From Opitutaceae bacterium (GTDB lineage Bacteria > Verrucomicrobiota > Verrucomicrobiia > Opitutales > Opitutaceae), in NCBI GenBank assembly GCA_030648295.1, contig JAUSID010000016.1, forward strand, positions 1 to 43,208: a stretch of 43,208 bases of DNA, written 5' to 3'. The position numbers and the translations under genes were made by a program. Under the pieces are notes generated by a model. It did no database searches, was not told the origin of the DNA, and saw only the letters and a program-made list of their open reading frames with translations. Shown here one piece after another: positions 33,039 to 42,946 of the stretch; position 1 is the first letter of the stretch, and each line of letters opens with the position of its first letter.

Positions 33039-33158
33039 TTAGGCGCTCGCCGTGAGCTGAGCCCGCGCCTCTTCCAGAAACTCGATCACCTGGGCGCGTT
33101 GCACCGAGGGGAAATCATCGAGAAAGACGTCAATGGAGTCGCCGGCTTCCAGGCGGGT
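33039..33158 (-). pseudogene. DUF433 antitoxin-like C-terminal remnant
   Basis: The last 39 codons read [20 protein letters not shown] and EFLEEARAQLTASA, matching the C-terminal helix-turn-helix part of DUF433 proteins (VapB45-like). The N-terminal half is gone; the frame runs upstream into the antisense of the epimerase gene. It overlaps the 3' end of that gene by about 29 bp in another frame. Confidence 0.5.
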
Positions 33159-34227
33159 TTGCCGTCGGCGGCACGTTCCGGCGCTGCCACGCTTCGACAA
33201 TCTGGCGGATTGTCTCCTCGAGGCTCTGGGTAAGATCCCACGCAGGGTAGTGCGCGCGCATTTTCCGCAAGTCGCTGTAGTAGCAGATGTGATCGCCGGC
33301 GCGGGCCTGGTCGAGGTACGTGTACTTTTGCGCGCGGCCGGAAAACTTTTCCGCGATTCCAAATGCCTCGAGAACGGAGCAGGAATTCGCCCGGCCGCCG
33401 CCGAGGTTGTAGACCTCGCCGGCCCGCGGCGCCGCCACAAACGCCGCCATGAACCGCGCCACGTCGAGCGAATGGATGTTGTCCCGCACCTGTTTTCCCT
33501 TGTAGCCGAAAATTTTGTACTCCCGCCCCTCGAGATTGCACTTCACGAGGTAGCTCAGGAACCCGTGGAGTTCGACACCGGTGTGGTTCGGGCCGGTGAG
33601 GCAGCCGCCGCGCAGCGCGCAGGTTGGCAGGTTGAAATAGCGGCCGTATTCCTGGACCATCACATCGGCGGCCACTTTCGAGGCGCCGAAGAGCGAGTGC
33701 TTTGACTGATCGATCGTGAACGTCTCCGCGATCCCGTGTTCGTACTTCGGGTCGGCATAATCCCAGCGCGTCTCGAGTTCGCGCAGCGGAATCCGGTTGG
33801 GTGCGTCGCCGTACACCTTGTTGGTGCTCATGTGCACAAATGGCGCCTCGGGGGCGGCCTGCCGTGCGGATTCGAGCAGGTTGAGCGTGCCGACCGCATT
33901 CGTGTCGAAATCGTCGAACGGAATCGCGGCCGCGCGATCGTGGCTGGGCTGCGCGGCGGTGTGAACGATGACGCCCGGTCGTACCTGGCGCACGAGCGCC
34001 AGCACGCCGGCGCGATCGCGGATGTCCAGTTCGTGGTGAACGAATCCCGGCAGCTCGCGCAGGAGCCGGTGCTGGTTCCACCGCGTGTCGCCCTGCGGCC
34101 CGAAGAAGACGGCGCGCTGGTTGTTGTCCACGCCGTGAACGGTGTAGCCAAGTTCGCGCGCGAAATACGCACAGACTTCGGAGCCGATGAGTCCGGACGA
34201 GCCGGTGACGAGAAGCGTTTTGGACAT
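33130..34227 (-). CDS. CDP-paratose 2-epimerase (tyvelose epimerase) type enzyme
   Basis: 365 aa from the ATG at 34227 ([20 protein letters not shown]). Extended SDR with [10 protein letters not shown], the RfbE-typical stretch [17 protein letters not shown], catalytic [17 protein letters not shown], and [20 protein letters not shown]. RfbE interconverts CDP-paratose and CDP-tyvelose. No CDP-sugar pathway genes are nearby, so the substrate here may differ. It is the last gene of the leftward cluster, 20 nt after the preceding gene. The C-terminal [13 protein letters not shown] looks unconserved and overlaps the DUF433 remnant. Confidence 0.85.
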   Translation of the reverse strand: MSKTLLVTGSSGLIGSEVCAYFARELGYTVHGVDNNQRAVFFGPQGDTRWNQHRLLRELPGFVHHELDIRDRAGVLALVRQVRPGVIVHTAAQPSHDRAAAIPFDDFDTNAVGTLNLLESARQAAPEAPFVHMSTNKVYGDAPNRIPLRELETRWDYADPKYEHGIAETFTIDQSKHSLFGASKVAADVMVQEYGRYFNLPTCALRGGCLTGPNHTGVELHGFLSYLVKCNLEGREYKIFGYKGKQVRDNIHSLDVARFMAAFVAAPRAGEVYNLGGGRANSCSVLEAFGIAEKFSGRAQKYTYLDQARAGDHICYYSDLRKMRAHYPAWDLTQSLEETIRQIVEAWQRRNVPPTANPPGSRRLH

Positions 34228-34247
34228 GACGAATGCCGGAGGACAAC

Positions 34248-36593
34248 TCACGTGGCACGGGCGCACGGAGACGATAGCAAATTTTCGCGTCGATGGTTTA
34301 CGTTTTGACGCGCGATCACGAGGGAGGTGGTGAGACCGCCGAGGTTCATCTGTGCTGGGATGCGGCGAGCGTGAAAGATGATCGCGGCCGCTGCGACCAA
34401 CGCGGCGACGCTGATGGCGAAGTAGGCCCAGTCGAGATCGGCAAAATCGGCGCTTGGCTGGTGCGGGTTGGCGAAGGTGGTCAGCCACAGCATGAGCAGC
34501 GTTTCCGGCAGCTGTAGCCACGGCACGATCGGGTGGAGGAGCACTCTTCCCAGCCGGCCCGCACTCCAGGCGCCGGCGACGCACGTCACGCCAATCACCG
34601 CCACGAAGAGGGCGTGCCCGCACTCGCGCATCAAGCCGACCGAGATCGCGCCCCAGTAGCCCGTGATCATCAGCGCCGGTCCGATCACCAGCAGCCACAC
34701 GGCGGCGGACAGCGTGCGCATTGCGCGTGCGATCGCGATCAGGCTCAACGCCCACACGCCAACTCCGAGACCGAGCGGCAGAGAGTTCCACCACGAAAAC
34801 GCAAATCGCACCAGCTGGCCCGACGAAGCGTGCACGGAGCTCAGCGTGTGGTGATCGCGGTCCACGAGATACAGGCGAAACGGGATGAATGTATCCGCAA
34901 AACTCCTCCAGCGAGTGCTCCACCACGTTTCCCACGTGGCCGGTTCGTAATCAGCCAGCACCCAGTAACGCAGAAAAAGCCCGTGCCCGGCGTGGACCGA
35001 TCCCGGCAGGTGTGGCGCGCTCGCGGCGATCGCCATCCATGGCAACACGATCACTCCCGCCCCAATGCCGACCTGCAACACCGCGGTGGCGCGCGCCGTC
35101 AGATTTTTCTCGGCGCGGCCCACGGCCCAGAGCGCAATCCATGGAGCTGACAGCAGTGCCATCGGGTGATACAAGAATCCGAGCGCCAACGCGAGGCCCG
35201 CGCCAAATGCATGGCGGCCGTGCGCGAGCATGAAGCTCGCAAGTACGCCGATCGTTGCCGGCCATTTTGGCCAGGTGAACATCACCTCGTGCACGCCGAA
35301 GGGGCTCAGCGCGAGCAGCCCCGCGCCGACCAGCGCCCAGTCTCCGCCGACAACGAGTGCAAGCGTGGCGAAGAGTGCAACGATGACGCCGCTTGCGAGT
35401 ACCATCAGTGTAATCCGATAGGCGGCGTAGCCCATTCGATCGAACGGTCGCCAGCGGTGTTCCGGCCAAAACGTCGGCGGCTCGCCGCCCGTGGCCAGCA
35501 CGATCGGGAGCGCCGCGAGTCCTGCCAGTGGTCCGCGACTATAAAATGTCCAGGGCGTAAAATAGCGATCAGCCTCGGGTGATCCGGGCGCCAAATGGTG
35601 TGCCGCCACTTGAACGACGCAAAATGGAATCCCGGCATCCGAGCGATCGCCCACCGCGAGCGTGCGTGCAATCGTGCCGCCAAAGAGCTCGCCATCCGGC
35701 CCGCCCGAATACGCAGCTTTCGCGACGACCGCGACCACCACGAGCGCGCTCACTGCCAGGGCACGCGCTGGCGGACCATTGAGCTCGCCGCCGTTGCGTT
35801 TCGACAGCCGCGCTCCGATCGCGATCCAAAGCGCCGCCACCACTCCGATGGCCAGGCTTGAGGGTGGGATCATCCCACCCAAGACCCAGATAAGGAACCC
35901 ACAGGCGCCGAGGATCACGGGCCCGGTCGCCAACCAAAGCGCCATCCGGATATCCGGCGCCGCACCGCTCGGCGCCCACAACAAGCCCGGCCCCCAAACG
36001 AGCGTGAGGGCGAGCGCGAGGGTCGCGAACCCCTGGGCGAACAGGTAGAGCACGACTATGATCGGCGGCCTCTCCGCAAAAGGTTGCGAGAATGCCAGCC
36101 AGCCCTGTACGTCCGACGCCCGATCTTCGGCGATGATTCGTAGGGCGACGGCGCCGGCCGGGGGACGAAAGTCCCACGCTTTCCACTCCTCGTGCGGATT
36201 CTCGAGCGGACATTCGGCGCGGCTGATCGTGCCATCGGCGCGGCGAAATTCAGCCCAGAGCTTGCACCCCGCGTGCTGCGGGTAACCGGCCACGCCGACG
36301 CGAACAAGGCCGTCCGGAGTACTCAGCCACCTGGTCTCGGCGCGGCCCTGCCATTCGTCGGTATCGAGCCATGACCCGCGGGTCTCGATGTGTCGCGGCA
36401 GCACGCCCGCCGCTGTGCTTGGATGGACGGCGTTCGCACGAAAGCCACCTTCTCCCCACGCCGTGGTCGTGGCTTCGCGCGGCAGGAGGGGACTCTCATA
36501 CAGCACCTGGTCGCGCGCGAGTCCCAGCAGCACGGCGACTCCTCCCGAAATCCAGACGAGTCGGAAGATCGTCCAAGTTTTCATCCGCGTCAT
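34248..36593 (-). CDS. Large multispanning membrane protein, GT-C-like
   Basis: 781 aa. An N-terminal membrane segment ([17 protein letters not shown]), then a soluble domain at about residues 30-175 with a beta-sandwich look ([20 protein letters not shown]). About 12 hydrophobic segments follow from about 180 onwards ([40 protein letters not shown], ...). The topology suggests a GT-C-type glycosyltransferase or glycan-handling protein, but no motif is decisive. Its start overlaps the stop of the upstream gene (36590-36593, ATGA). Confidence 0.7.
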   Translation of the reverse strand: MTRMKTWTIFRLVWISGGVAVLLGLARDQVLYESPLLPREATTTAWGEGGFRANAVHPSTAAGVLPRHIETRGSWLDTDEWQGRAETRWLSTPDGLVRVGVAGYPQHAGCKLWAEFRRADGTISRAECPLENPHEEWKAWDFRPPAGAVALRIIAEDRASDVQGWLAFSQPFAERPPIIVVLYLFAQGFATLALALTLVWGPGLLWAPSGAAPDIRMALWLATGPVILGACGFLIWVLGGMIPPSSLAIGVVAALWIAIGARLSKRNGGELNGPPARALAVSALVVVAVVAKAAYSGGPDGELFGGTIARTLAVGDRSDAGIPFCVVQVAAHHLAPGSPEADRYFTPWTFYSRGPLAGLAALPIVLATGGEPPTFWPEHRWRPFDRMGYAAYRITLMVLASGVIVALFATLALVVGGDWALVGAGLLALSPFGVHEVMFTWPKWPATIGVLASFMLAHGRHAFGAGLALALGFLYHPMALLSAPWIALWAVGRAEKNLTARATAVLQVGIGAGVIVLPWMAIAASAPHLPGSVHAGHGLFLRYWVLADYEPATWETWWSTRWRSFADTFIPFRLYLVDRDHHTLSSVHASSGQLVRFAFSWWNSLPLGLGVGVWALSLIAIARAMRTLSAAVWLLVIGPALMITGYWGAISVGLMRECGHALFVAVIGVTCVAGAWSAGRLGRVLLHPIVPWLQLPETLLMLWLTTFANPHQPSADFADLDWAYFAISVAALVAAAAIIFHARRIPAQMNLGGLTTSLVIARQNVNHRRENLLSSPCARAT

Positions 36594-37876
36594 CGTTTCG
36601 GCCGGCCGCGGTATTCCAGGATCCAGCCTTCGGGCAGCGTGGGTATGTCGCCCGGTTCACCGCGCCGGATTGGATCGCAGTGTTTTTTCCACTGATAATC
36701 GATCGGCGCGGGAATGACGTAGTCCTTCAGGTGCACGGCGGCGATCGACAAGCAGATGAGTCGCGCGGCCCAGGCGAGCGCGCGGGGCCGGGCATTGAAT
36801 TCGAGAATCAGCAACCAGGCGAACAACACGCGCGGGATGTAGAAATAGCGGTCACTGAAATTCAGGTCGTCGCCTCCCCAGGTGTCGGGCCGCATCCGGT
36901 AAACGGAGACGGCGGCGATGAGCACGAGCGCGCCGGCAATCCGCAGCCGCGGTTCGCGATGCGGGTCTGGTCGCAGTGTCCGTACCATTGCCGCGCCGAT
37001 GACGGTGGCGCCGATCACAGCGACGGCGAGTCTCGGCAACCACCAGGCGATGGTGGATCCGGCGGCGGGCCAGACGACCATCCGCCGCGCCACCACCTCG
37101 ATCGTGGCCCAGACGTGAAAGGGTTCCGCCTGGTGGGGAAACTTCTCGCCCGTCCTCAAAATGAACCACGCCTGGACGGCGGCGGCGCTGCCAACGACGA
37201 GCAGGGCGCCGAGGCTGTCACCATTGCGTTCCCGCCACCAGCGCCAGCCAAAGAGCGGCGTGAAGGCGATCGCGAAAGGTCCGGTCAGCCCGACGAGCAG
37301 CAGAACCATCAGATCGGTGAGCCGTTGGCCGGGGGTTTCCGGCCGCGTAAGCAGGACATGCTGCACCAGGACAAACGCGATGATCCATTGGAGATTGGTG
37401 ATGTTGATGAGCACCTCCCCGGTTTGGGGCCCGAGTAGAAATGCCAGCGCGAGCCACGGTTTCCCCGGCAGCCGAAAGCGGGACGAGAAAGTTCGTGCGA
37501 TCACCGCGACCCAGATCGCGAACGACGCGCCATTGTAGAATGCCGGCCACCACGCGGGATCGAGCAGCTTTGACGCGGTCCACGCGATCAGTCGCGGCAG
37601 CGTATGCAGATATCCCATATACGGCTCGAGCATCGCCCGGACGCCTTGAAGATCATTGAAGGTGAGAAAAATGGTGCCGTCCTCGGCATAGAGCTGGGGG
37701 GTGAGCAGCGCGTGCGGTTTGCGGAGAAACACCAGCACGGCGATCGCGCCAACCACCCAGCCGTTCAAAGTGGGTTCCTGCCACCAGCGGCGCACCGTCT
37801 CACGAAAGCCGGAGGCTGGCTGTCTTGATCCGGCGCGGCCGACGATCGCGTCGGAATTCGACGTTCCCACGTGCAT
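36590..37876 (-). CDS. Multispanning membrane protein, GT-C-like
   Basis: 428 aa with about ten hydrophobic segments (WVVGAIAVLVFLRKPHAL, LALAFLLGPQTGEVLINIT, WIIAFVLVQHVLLT, MVLLLVGLTGPFAIAFTPLF). The acidic pair in the first outer loop (LYAEDGTIFLTF) is the sort of Asp/Glu site found in GT-C glycosyltransferases. It probably uses a lipid-linked sugar from the adjacent GT2. It starts three bases after that gene stops and overlaps the next by four bases. Confidence 0.7.
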   Translation of the reverse strand: MHVGTSNSDAIVGRAGSRQPASGFRETVRRWWQEPTLNGWVVGAIAVLVFLRKPHALLTPQLYAEDGTIFLTFNDLQGVRAMLEPYMGYLHTLPRLIAWTASKLLDPAWWPAFYNGASFAIWVAVIARTFSSRFRLPGKPWLALAFLLGPQTGEVLINITNLQWIIAFVLVQHVLLTRPETPGQRLTDLMVLLLVGLTGPFAIAFTPLFGWRWWRERNGDSLGALLVVGSAAAVQAWFILRTGEKFPHQAEPFHVWATIEVVARRMVVWPAAGSTIAWWLPRLAVAVIGATVIGAAMVRTLRPDPHREPRLRIAGALVLIAAVSVYRMRPDTWGGDDLNFSDRYFYIPRVLFAWLLILEFNARPRALAWAARLICLSIAAVHLKDYVIPAPIDYQWKKHCDPIRRGEPGDIPTLPEGWILEYRGRPKR

Positions 37877-37879
37877 CGA

Positions 37880-38635
37880 TCAGAGCCGCCGAAACCGGAA
37901 TTTTGCCAGCGCCCAAACCCAGGTCAGTGGATCGCGGAGCATCGAGATCTTCTTTCCCTCCTTGAACGAGCGCGACTTGTAGCTGATCGGAATTTCGATC
38001 GGGCGGTGGCCTTTGCGAATCAATTTGATCAACAGCTCCCAGTCGAAATCGAAACGATTGCACTCGAACGTCAGCTCGCGCAGGCAGTCGCGGCGAAACA
38101 CCTTGTACATCGTGAACGGGTCGCGCAGCCAGATCCCGAGCGTGATGTTGATCATCAGTGTGAACGCCCAGTGCGCGGTGTTCAGCACGAAGGCCTGCAA
38201 TGGCTGATCCGAAAACTTCCGAATCGCCCAGCCGCCCTCGCCGTGGCGCGAGCCGAGCACGAACTCCTGCCGGCCGGCGGCAAGCGGCGCGAGCAGCACT
38301 TCGTAGTCATTAAGGTCATACTCGAGGTCCGCATCCTGAATCAGGATCACGTCGCCCGTGGCGACGGCCAGACCCGCACGTACGGCGTGACCTTTGCCGC
38401 GGGCGGTCTCCTCCAGGATCAGTTTGACCCGCGGATGGTCGCGGTAGCCGAGGACGATCTCGCGGGTGCCGTCGGTCGAGTTGCTCTCGACGATGATGAT
38501 CTCGAGTGTCCAGCCGTGGACCTCCTTGGCCAGGATCGCATCCAGTGCCGTGCGCACCGTGGCCGCTTCGTTGTAAATCGGAACGATGACCGAAAGCAGG
38601 CCGTTGTGAATGGGAGCGAACGCAGGTGGCAACAT
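37880..38635 (-). CDS. GT2 glycosyltransferase, polyprenyl-phosphate type
   Basis: 251 aa without membrane segments. LLSVIVPIYNEAATVRTALD, IIIVESNSTDGTREIV, GKGHAVRAGLAVATGDVILI, metal site QDADLEYDLNDYEVL (Asp-Ala-Asp), RDPFTMYKVFRRDCLRELTF, IPISYKSRSFKEGKKI. This is the DPM1/polyprenol-phosphate hexose synthase class that loads a sugar on a lipid carrier for GT-C enzymes, two of which are candidates just downstream in the same operon. Confidence 0.9.
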   Translation of the reverse strand: MLPPAFAPIHNGLLSVIVPIYNEAATVRTALDAILAKEVHGWTLEIIIVESNSTDGTREIVLGYRDHPRVKLILEETARGKGHAVRAGLAVATGDVILIQDADLEYDLNDYEVLLAPLAAGRQEFVLGSRHGEGGWAIRKFSDQPLQAFVLNTAHWAFTLMINITLGIWLRDPFTMYKVFRRDCLRELTFECNRFDFDWELLIKLIRKGHRPIEIPISYKSRSFKEGKKISMLRDPLTWVWALAKFRFRRL

Positions 38636-38748
38636 CGATCGTGAGGGAGGGGAGTGAAGGCGTTAGCCCGCTCCCGGAATCGTTCGATGCCGCTTTGGTC
38701 CCGGCGATGGCGAACGATGGTTGTTGTGGCTCGCAAAAGTCATTCGGC

Positions 38749-39699
38749 TCAGGCTCCCGCGCGGGGCTTCACAGCGCAAGGCATGTCCGACACGCCGTAG
38801 GCCGCATCGATTGCCCGCACGACGGGCGGCAACGCGAGCGCCGCCTGCATGAGCCGGCGAAGCGTCGGGCGGCGGCGAAGGCTTTTCACGACCTTGAACT
38901 TCACGACACCATCATAGCGCACCGACAGTGGCTCGAGTCCGACCTGGCGGTACAAGTGTGAGAGACACTTCGGGTTGAACAGGCTGACATGGATTTCAGG
39001 CGCGCAATACCGGTAATGAATCCCCTGCCGCGCCGCGATTGGACTCCGGAGATTTCCGGTCGTTAGCAGCAACAGCCCGCCGGGTTTGAGCAGCCGCGAG
39101 ACGAGGGAAAGCGCAGAGCGGGGATCGGGCAGATGTTCGATCACCTCGATCATGCTGATGACATCATATGACTCTCCGGGGTGGGCCGAGAGTTCGTCCC
39201 AGTCGAGAATCCGGAAACCATCATGTGATTTGAGCAGCTCGGCGTAAGAGCCCACGTCATGACCGGAAAGTTCGAGCGCACGGCCGGCGAGCGAGCCCCG
39301 TTCCTGCAGGTACTTTAACAAGGCGCCCGCGCCGCAGCCGAAGTCGAGCCACCGAAGCGGCGGCGAAGCCGCCGCTTTCTCCCTGCTCCCTTCTCCGCGC
39401 GCCGCTGCGGCGCGCACTTGCGCCTCGGCGATCCGAAACAGATCGTCGAACTCCAGCATCCGGTCCGTCTGCCGCCAGTCGCGATATTCGGCCTCGTAGT
39501 CGACATACGGATCCGGACCTTCGCCGCGGTAGTACGCATCGTCGTAGATCGCGAAGCCCGAAAACGGCTCGACGAACATGAAGTCGCAGTCGGCGCAGTG
39601 ACGAAATTCGAATTCGCGGCGGATGAAACGTCCCGACTTCCGGCCCTTCACTGAAACATTCCGCGAGCCGCAACACCGGCATGGCGTGTCACTGGTCAT
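38749..39699 (-). CDS. SAM-dependent methyltransferase with N-terminal zinc ribbon
   Basis: 316 aa from the ATG at 39699. A cysteine cluster (CRCCG near residue 7, HCADCDF near 34) forms a zinc ribbon. Then come WLDFGCGAGALLKYLQERG (SAM motif I), ISMIEVIEHLPDPRSAL and LLKPGGLLLLTTGN. Methyltransf_23-type proteins with this ribbon are common in glycan clusters. The longer frame upstream overlaps the YfhO-like gene and is rejected. The two genes overlap by 11 bp. Confidence 0.88.
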   Translation of the reverse strand: MTSDTPCRCCGSRNVSVKGRKSGRFIRREFEFRHCADCDFMFVEPFSGFAIYDDAYYRGEGPDPYVDYEAEYRDWRQTDRMLEFDDLFRIAEAQVRAAAARGEGSREKAAASPPLRWLDFGCGAGALLKYLQERGSLAGRALELSGHDVGSYAELLKSHDGFRILDWDELSAHPGESYDVISMIEVIEHLPDPRSALSLVSRLLKPGGLLLLTTGNLRSPIAARQGIHYRYCAPEIHVSLFNPKCLSHLYRQVGLEPLSVRYDGVVKFKVVKSLRRRPTLRRLMQAALALPPVVRAIDAAYGVSDMPCAVKPRAGA

Positions 39700-42600
39700 C
39701 GCTGCGATGGACGCCCTGGCCGATATTCGCGGCGGAAGTTGAAACGCTCGGTCGTGGTGGCGTCGATCCGCCGTGCTTCGGCCGGCGAAACGCGAGGACG
39801 AGCGATCCGGCGAAGAACACGGCACCAAGGGCGGAGAGCATGAGGTTGCGGAAGAAGTTTCTTGGCCAATAGCGAAACGTGACGTGATGGTCGCCTGCCG
39901 AGGCGAGCACAATGCCTTTAAATGCATGGTTGATCCGCACGACGGGGACCGTGACGCCGTCGACCTCGGCCCGCGAATCACCCGCCCAGAACGCTTCGGT
40001 CAACACGACGATGCCAGGGCCATCAGAGTGGACGCGGAGATGGGTCGAGTTCTCGGTGAGCCGGTAATCGGTTGCTGCGACGACGGCACGCGATGCGATC
40101 TCGCGCCGGACACCCGTCGTAATGCGGGTCGCGTCGGTATCCGACTTTTGAATCGCGGCAAGCGGTTTGCCACTGGCCGTCTTGATGAGCGCGATGAGTT
40201 CGGCGGGTTCATCGTAAACGGCCACTCGATCGGTGAAGAACGCGCGCGGCCACGCCGTGGGGCTTTCGTAAACGTCGAGGTCGGCGGCCTTGAGGAGCTT
40301 CAACGCCCGTCCCATGACGCCCTGGTCGCTTTGCAGATCGAAATAATAGCGTACGTTCAGCGCGTCGAGGAACGGCCGGGCGGCGCCCACGTTCCCGGGT
40401 TGGACGTAGAGCCGCCAGTCCCAGATTCGCTCGATGCCGGAAACGCCGATCAATTCGCGCAGCCAGGGGTTTACCAGCGCGTCGGGCCCGTGGACGGTTT
40501 CGAGTCCGTAGACGCCGGACCACCCGGGAAAGAAATTTCCGCGCAAGCCGAAGCCCCGGGCGGGTTCCCGCGCCTGCGCGGCGCGGACGAAATCAACGGC
40601 GGCGGAGCGCGCGTGAAAATTCACGCGTGGGGTCGGTTGGACGGTGTAGGTGTCGAAACCCACCGCGCTCGCATGCAGACCATGACGCCAGAGGAGTGCC
40701 AATCCGCACGCCACGACCAGGAGCACTCGCGCGCCCGTCAGCCGCCCCTCAACCGCGATTCGTCGCACGGTGAGCGCGAGAACGACGACCGCGACGAGCA
40801 GCGCGATCAGATAATCCCAGATAAACGCGCTCACGGGCAGAACCTGGCCCGGCTGGTTCACGGTGACGGTGGGACCGAGAATCGGCCGGTGCTGCGCCTG
40901 CCCAAAGGCAACCCAGCCAAACACGAGCGCGCCAAGTATCAACAAAATGATGACAATGTCAGCGCGGCCTTCCGGCGCGCCGAGCCTCCGGCTGGCCGTG
41001 GCGAAACCGACGCCGGCGAGCACCGTCCAGAGCACGATGAGCGCGCACGAGAAGGTGTTGTCGACGTGGGCCACGTTCGCGAGAAAGGGGACGCCGGCGA
41101 TCAATTCCGGTGAGACGAACCCGAACGCGAGCGCGAGGGGAAGCAACGAGCTGGCGGCGAGCGCGATCACCACCGGGCGCGTGAAGTGTTCGCGGAGGGT
41201 CGCGAGAAAATACAGGAAACCGAACAGGAGGACGAAGTTCAGCGACGGATTGAATACCCGATCCTCCGACATCAGCGGGCGGTAAAAAATCTCGTCGAAG
41301 AACCCGAGCAGCAGCGTGGGCTGGATCTGGTACGCGCTCGCCGTGTTGTAACCGGTGTAGGCGCTCTTCAGCGTGGCGAGGAACGTCGCCCAAATTGGCG
41401 CCGTGAGCAGGATGAAAATTGCCCCGGCCCACGCGACCGCCGCGAGTTTCGCCAGCCGTTCCCGCCATGAAGCCCGCGTTGCGAGCAGCACGCATGCGCC
41501 GGCGAAGTTCACGGTGACGAGCAGCATGTAGGCTTCCTTCACCGTGCCGCTATTCATCAACGCGAGATTTGCGACGATGAGACCGACGCACCATGCGGCC
41601 ACGCTGCGCCGGCCATCCGCCTGCGCGATCCGCAACAGACAGTACAGCGGCCACGGAGCATAGCAGACGCTGAAGAACGCGGGATGATTGATCCGGTAGA
41701 GGAAGAACCCGATGAAGGGCGCCGCCGCGCTCACCAGGAGCGCGGGGACCAAGAGACCAAGGGACCAAGGGACTAAGGGACCAGACATCGAGGCCTGCTC
41801 ATGGACAGTTTCATGGCTTGGAGTCCCTTGATCCTTTAGTCTTTTAGTCCCTTGGTCCCTGGCTGTCCCTTGGTCCCTTGACACAGCCAGCACGATCAAC
41901 CCGAGTCCGGCGGCAAAGAGCCATTTCGCGATGAGATACTTCAGGTCCCACGCCCAAGCGCGGCCGTTGGCGGCGATCACGAGGAAGTGCAGCGGATCGC
42001 CAAACATCGACTGGCCCTGCGCGAGCAGCGGCACGCCGGCGGCGTTGTAGCGGTTCCACAGCGGCAATTCGCCCTGACGCAGCGCGCGGTGCTGCATCAT
42101 CGAAAACGGCACGTGCTGCCACATCACCGCACCGACGTCGGAGAGTCTCGCGTCGACCATCGTGGCATCGGCGTAACCCGGGAGCGTGGGATAGGTGTCG
42201 TAAAGCAGAACCGTGCCGAGGTTGGGTGAAACGTGGCTCTTGCCCAGGAACAGGACGGGGTAGGCGCTGAAGATCGTTGCCACCAGCGCGACGAAAAAAA
42301 CGGCGCGAACCGGCCGCGCGCCGAGGGTCCCGATGGCGGCTGAACACTTTGCGCGAAGTCGGGGAATGCGATCGAGCGCGATGAGCAATCCCACCAGCGC
42401 GAGAAAAATCGGGAGCGCGCGGGGCACCAGATGCCAGGCGTGATCGCGCAGCCGCGCCGGGACGACAAAAGGCGAACTGAACGTCAGCGTCATCTGCGGA
42501 TCGTCGCTCTGCGGCGCAGTCACGACCTCGAGCGCGCCACGGTCCATGCGCAGCGAGGCGATTTGAAAATCCGCCTTGAACTCCGCGAGCGGCAGCTCAC

Positions 42601-42946
42601 GCCAGACTTTTCCCGACGGAGTGAGGACGCGTAGCGCGCCGATTCTCACCGTTCCGGCGCGGTCCAGCGGATCGAACCGAAACGCCCGGAAAGTGGCGGG
42701 TGGAATGCCGAACCGGTACCGGGCGGCGGTGGTGCCCGGCGTGACCGCCACGCGCGCGGAGGCCTCTTCACTGAACCCCGAGCCGTCGTCGTAATAGAGT
42801 TGAACATTGCCCGCGACGCTGGAGGCGAGTTCCGCTTCCACGGCGTAAAGTACCGGCTGGAATTTTGCCCCGGCGAAGAAAGGCAGTGCGACCACTGCGC
42901 TGACCAGCGCGGCAGCCAGCAGGGCCGGGAACGTGAAGATCCTCAT
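39689..42946 (-). CDS. YfhO-like large membrane protein
   Basis: 1085 aa from the ATG at 42946 (MRIFTFPALLAAALVSAVVA); the longer frame upstream encodes the GC palindrome. An N-terminal segment is followed by a periplasmic beta domain (to about residue 165), many membrane helices (about 170-720) and a C-terminal extracytoplasmic part. That part has the YfhO-type ending: LTEAFWAGDSRAEVDGV, INHAFKGIVLASAGDHHVTF, RYWP, then a final helix. YfhO proteins act in glycosylation of surface polymers. A repeat-derived insert lies at about residues 354-400. It is the first gene of the leftward operon. Confidence 0.82.
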   Translation of the reverse strand: MRIFTFPALLAAALVSAVVALPFFAGAKFQPVLYAVEAELASSVAGNVQLYYDDGSGFSEEASARVAVTPGTTAARYRFGIPPATFRAFRFDPLDRAGTVRIGALRVLTPSGKVWRELPLAEFKADFQIASLRMDRGALEVVTAPQSDDPQMTLTFSSPFVVPARLRDHAWHLVPRALPIFLALVGLLIALDRIPRLRAKCSAAIGTLGARPVRAVFFVALVATIFSAYPVLFLGKSHVSPNLGTVLLYDTYPTLPGYADATMVDARLSDVGAVMWQHVPFSMMQHRALRQGELPLWNRYNAAGVPLLAQGQSMFGDPLHFLVIAANGRAWAWDLKYLIAKWLFAAGLGLIVLAVSRDQGTARDQGTKRLKDQGTPSHETVHEQASMSGPLVPWSLGLLVPALLVSAAAPFIGFFLYRINHPAFFSVCYAPWPLYCLLRIAQADGRRSVAAWCVGLIVANLALMNSGTVKEAYMLLVTVNFAGACVLLATRASWRERLAKLAAVAWAGAIFILLTAPIWATFLATLKSAYTGYNTASAYQIQPTLLLGFFDEIFYRPLMSEDRVFNPSLNFVLLFGFLYFLATLREHFTRPVVIALAASSLLPLALAFGFVSPELIAGVPFLANVAHVDNTFSCALIVLWTVLAGVGFATASRRLGAPEGRADIVIILLILGALVFGWVAFGQAQHRPILGPTVTVNQPGQVLPVSAFIWDYLIALLVAVVVLALTVRRIAVEGRLTGARVLLVVACGLALLWRHGLHASAVGFDTYTVQPTPRVNFHARSAAVDFVRAAQAREPARGFGLRGNFFPGWSGVYGLETVHGPDALVNPWLRELIGVSGIERIWDWRLYVQPGNVGAARPFLDALNVRYYFDLQSDQGVMGRALKLLKAADLDVYESPTAWPRAFFTDRVAVYDEPAELIALIKTASGKPLAAIQKSDTDATRITTGVRREIASRAVVAATDYRLTENSTHLRVHSDGPGIVVLTEAFWAGDSRAEVDGVTVPVVRINHAFKGIVLASAGDHHVTFRYWPRNFFRNLMLSALGAVFFAGSLVLAFRRPKHGGSTPPRPSVSTSAANIGQGVHRSDDQ
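41745..41880. repeat. GGGACCAAG repeat units inside the YfhO-like gene
   Basis: GGGACCAAGGGACTAAGGGA-type units (41745-41782) and their inverted forms (TAGTCCCTTGGTCCC, 41822-41880) flank a short core. In frame they encode RDQGTARDQGTKRLKDQG and GPLVPWSLGLLVP. The reading frame stays open and the membrane helices on both sides are intact. Confidence 0.7.

Noticed and set aside
33086-34258. Minus-strand open frame of 390 codons overlapping the RfbE-like gene
   Set aside because: Out-of-frame shadow; the in-frame alternative at 33130-34227 has the full SDR motif set.
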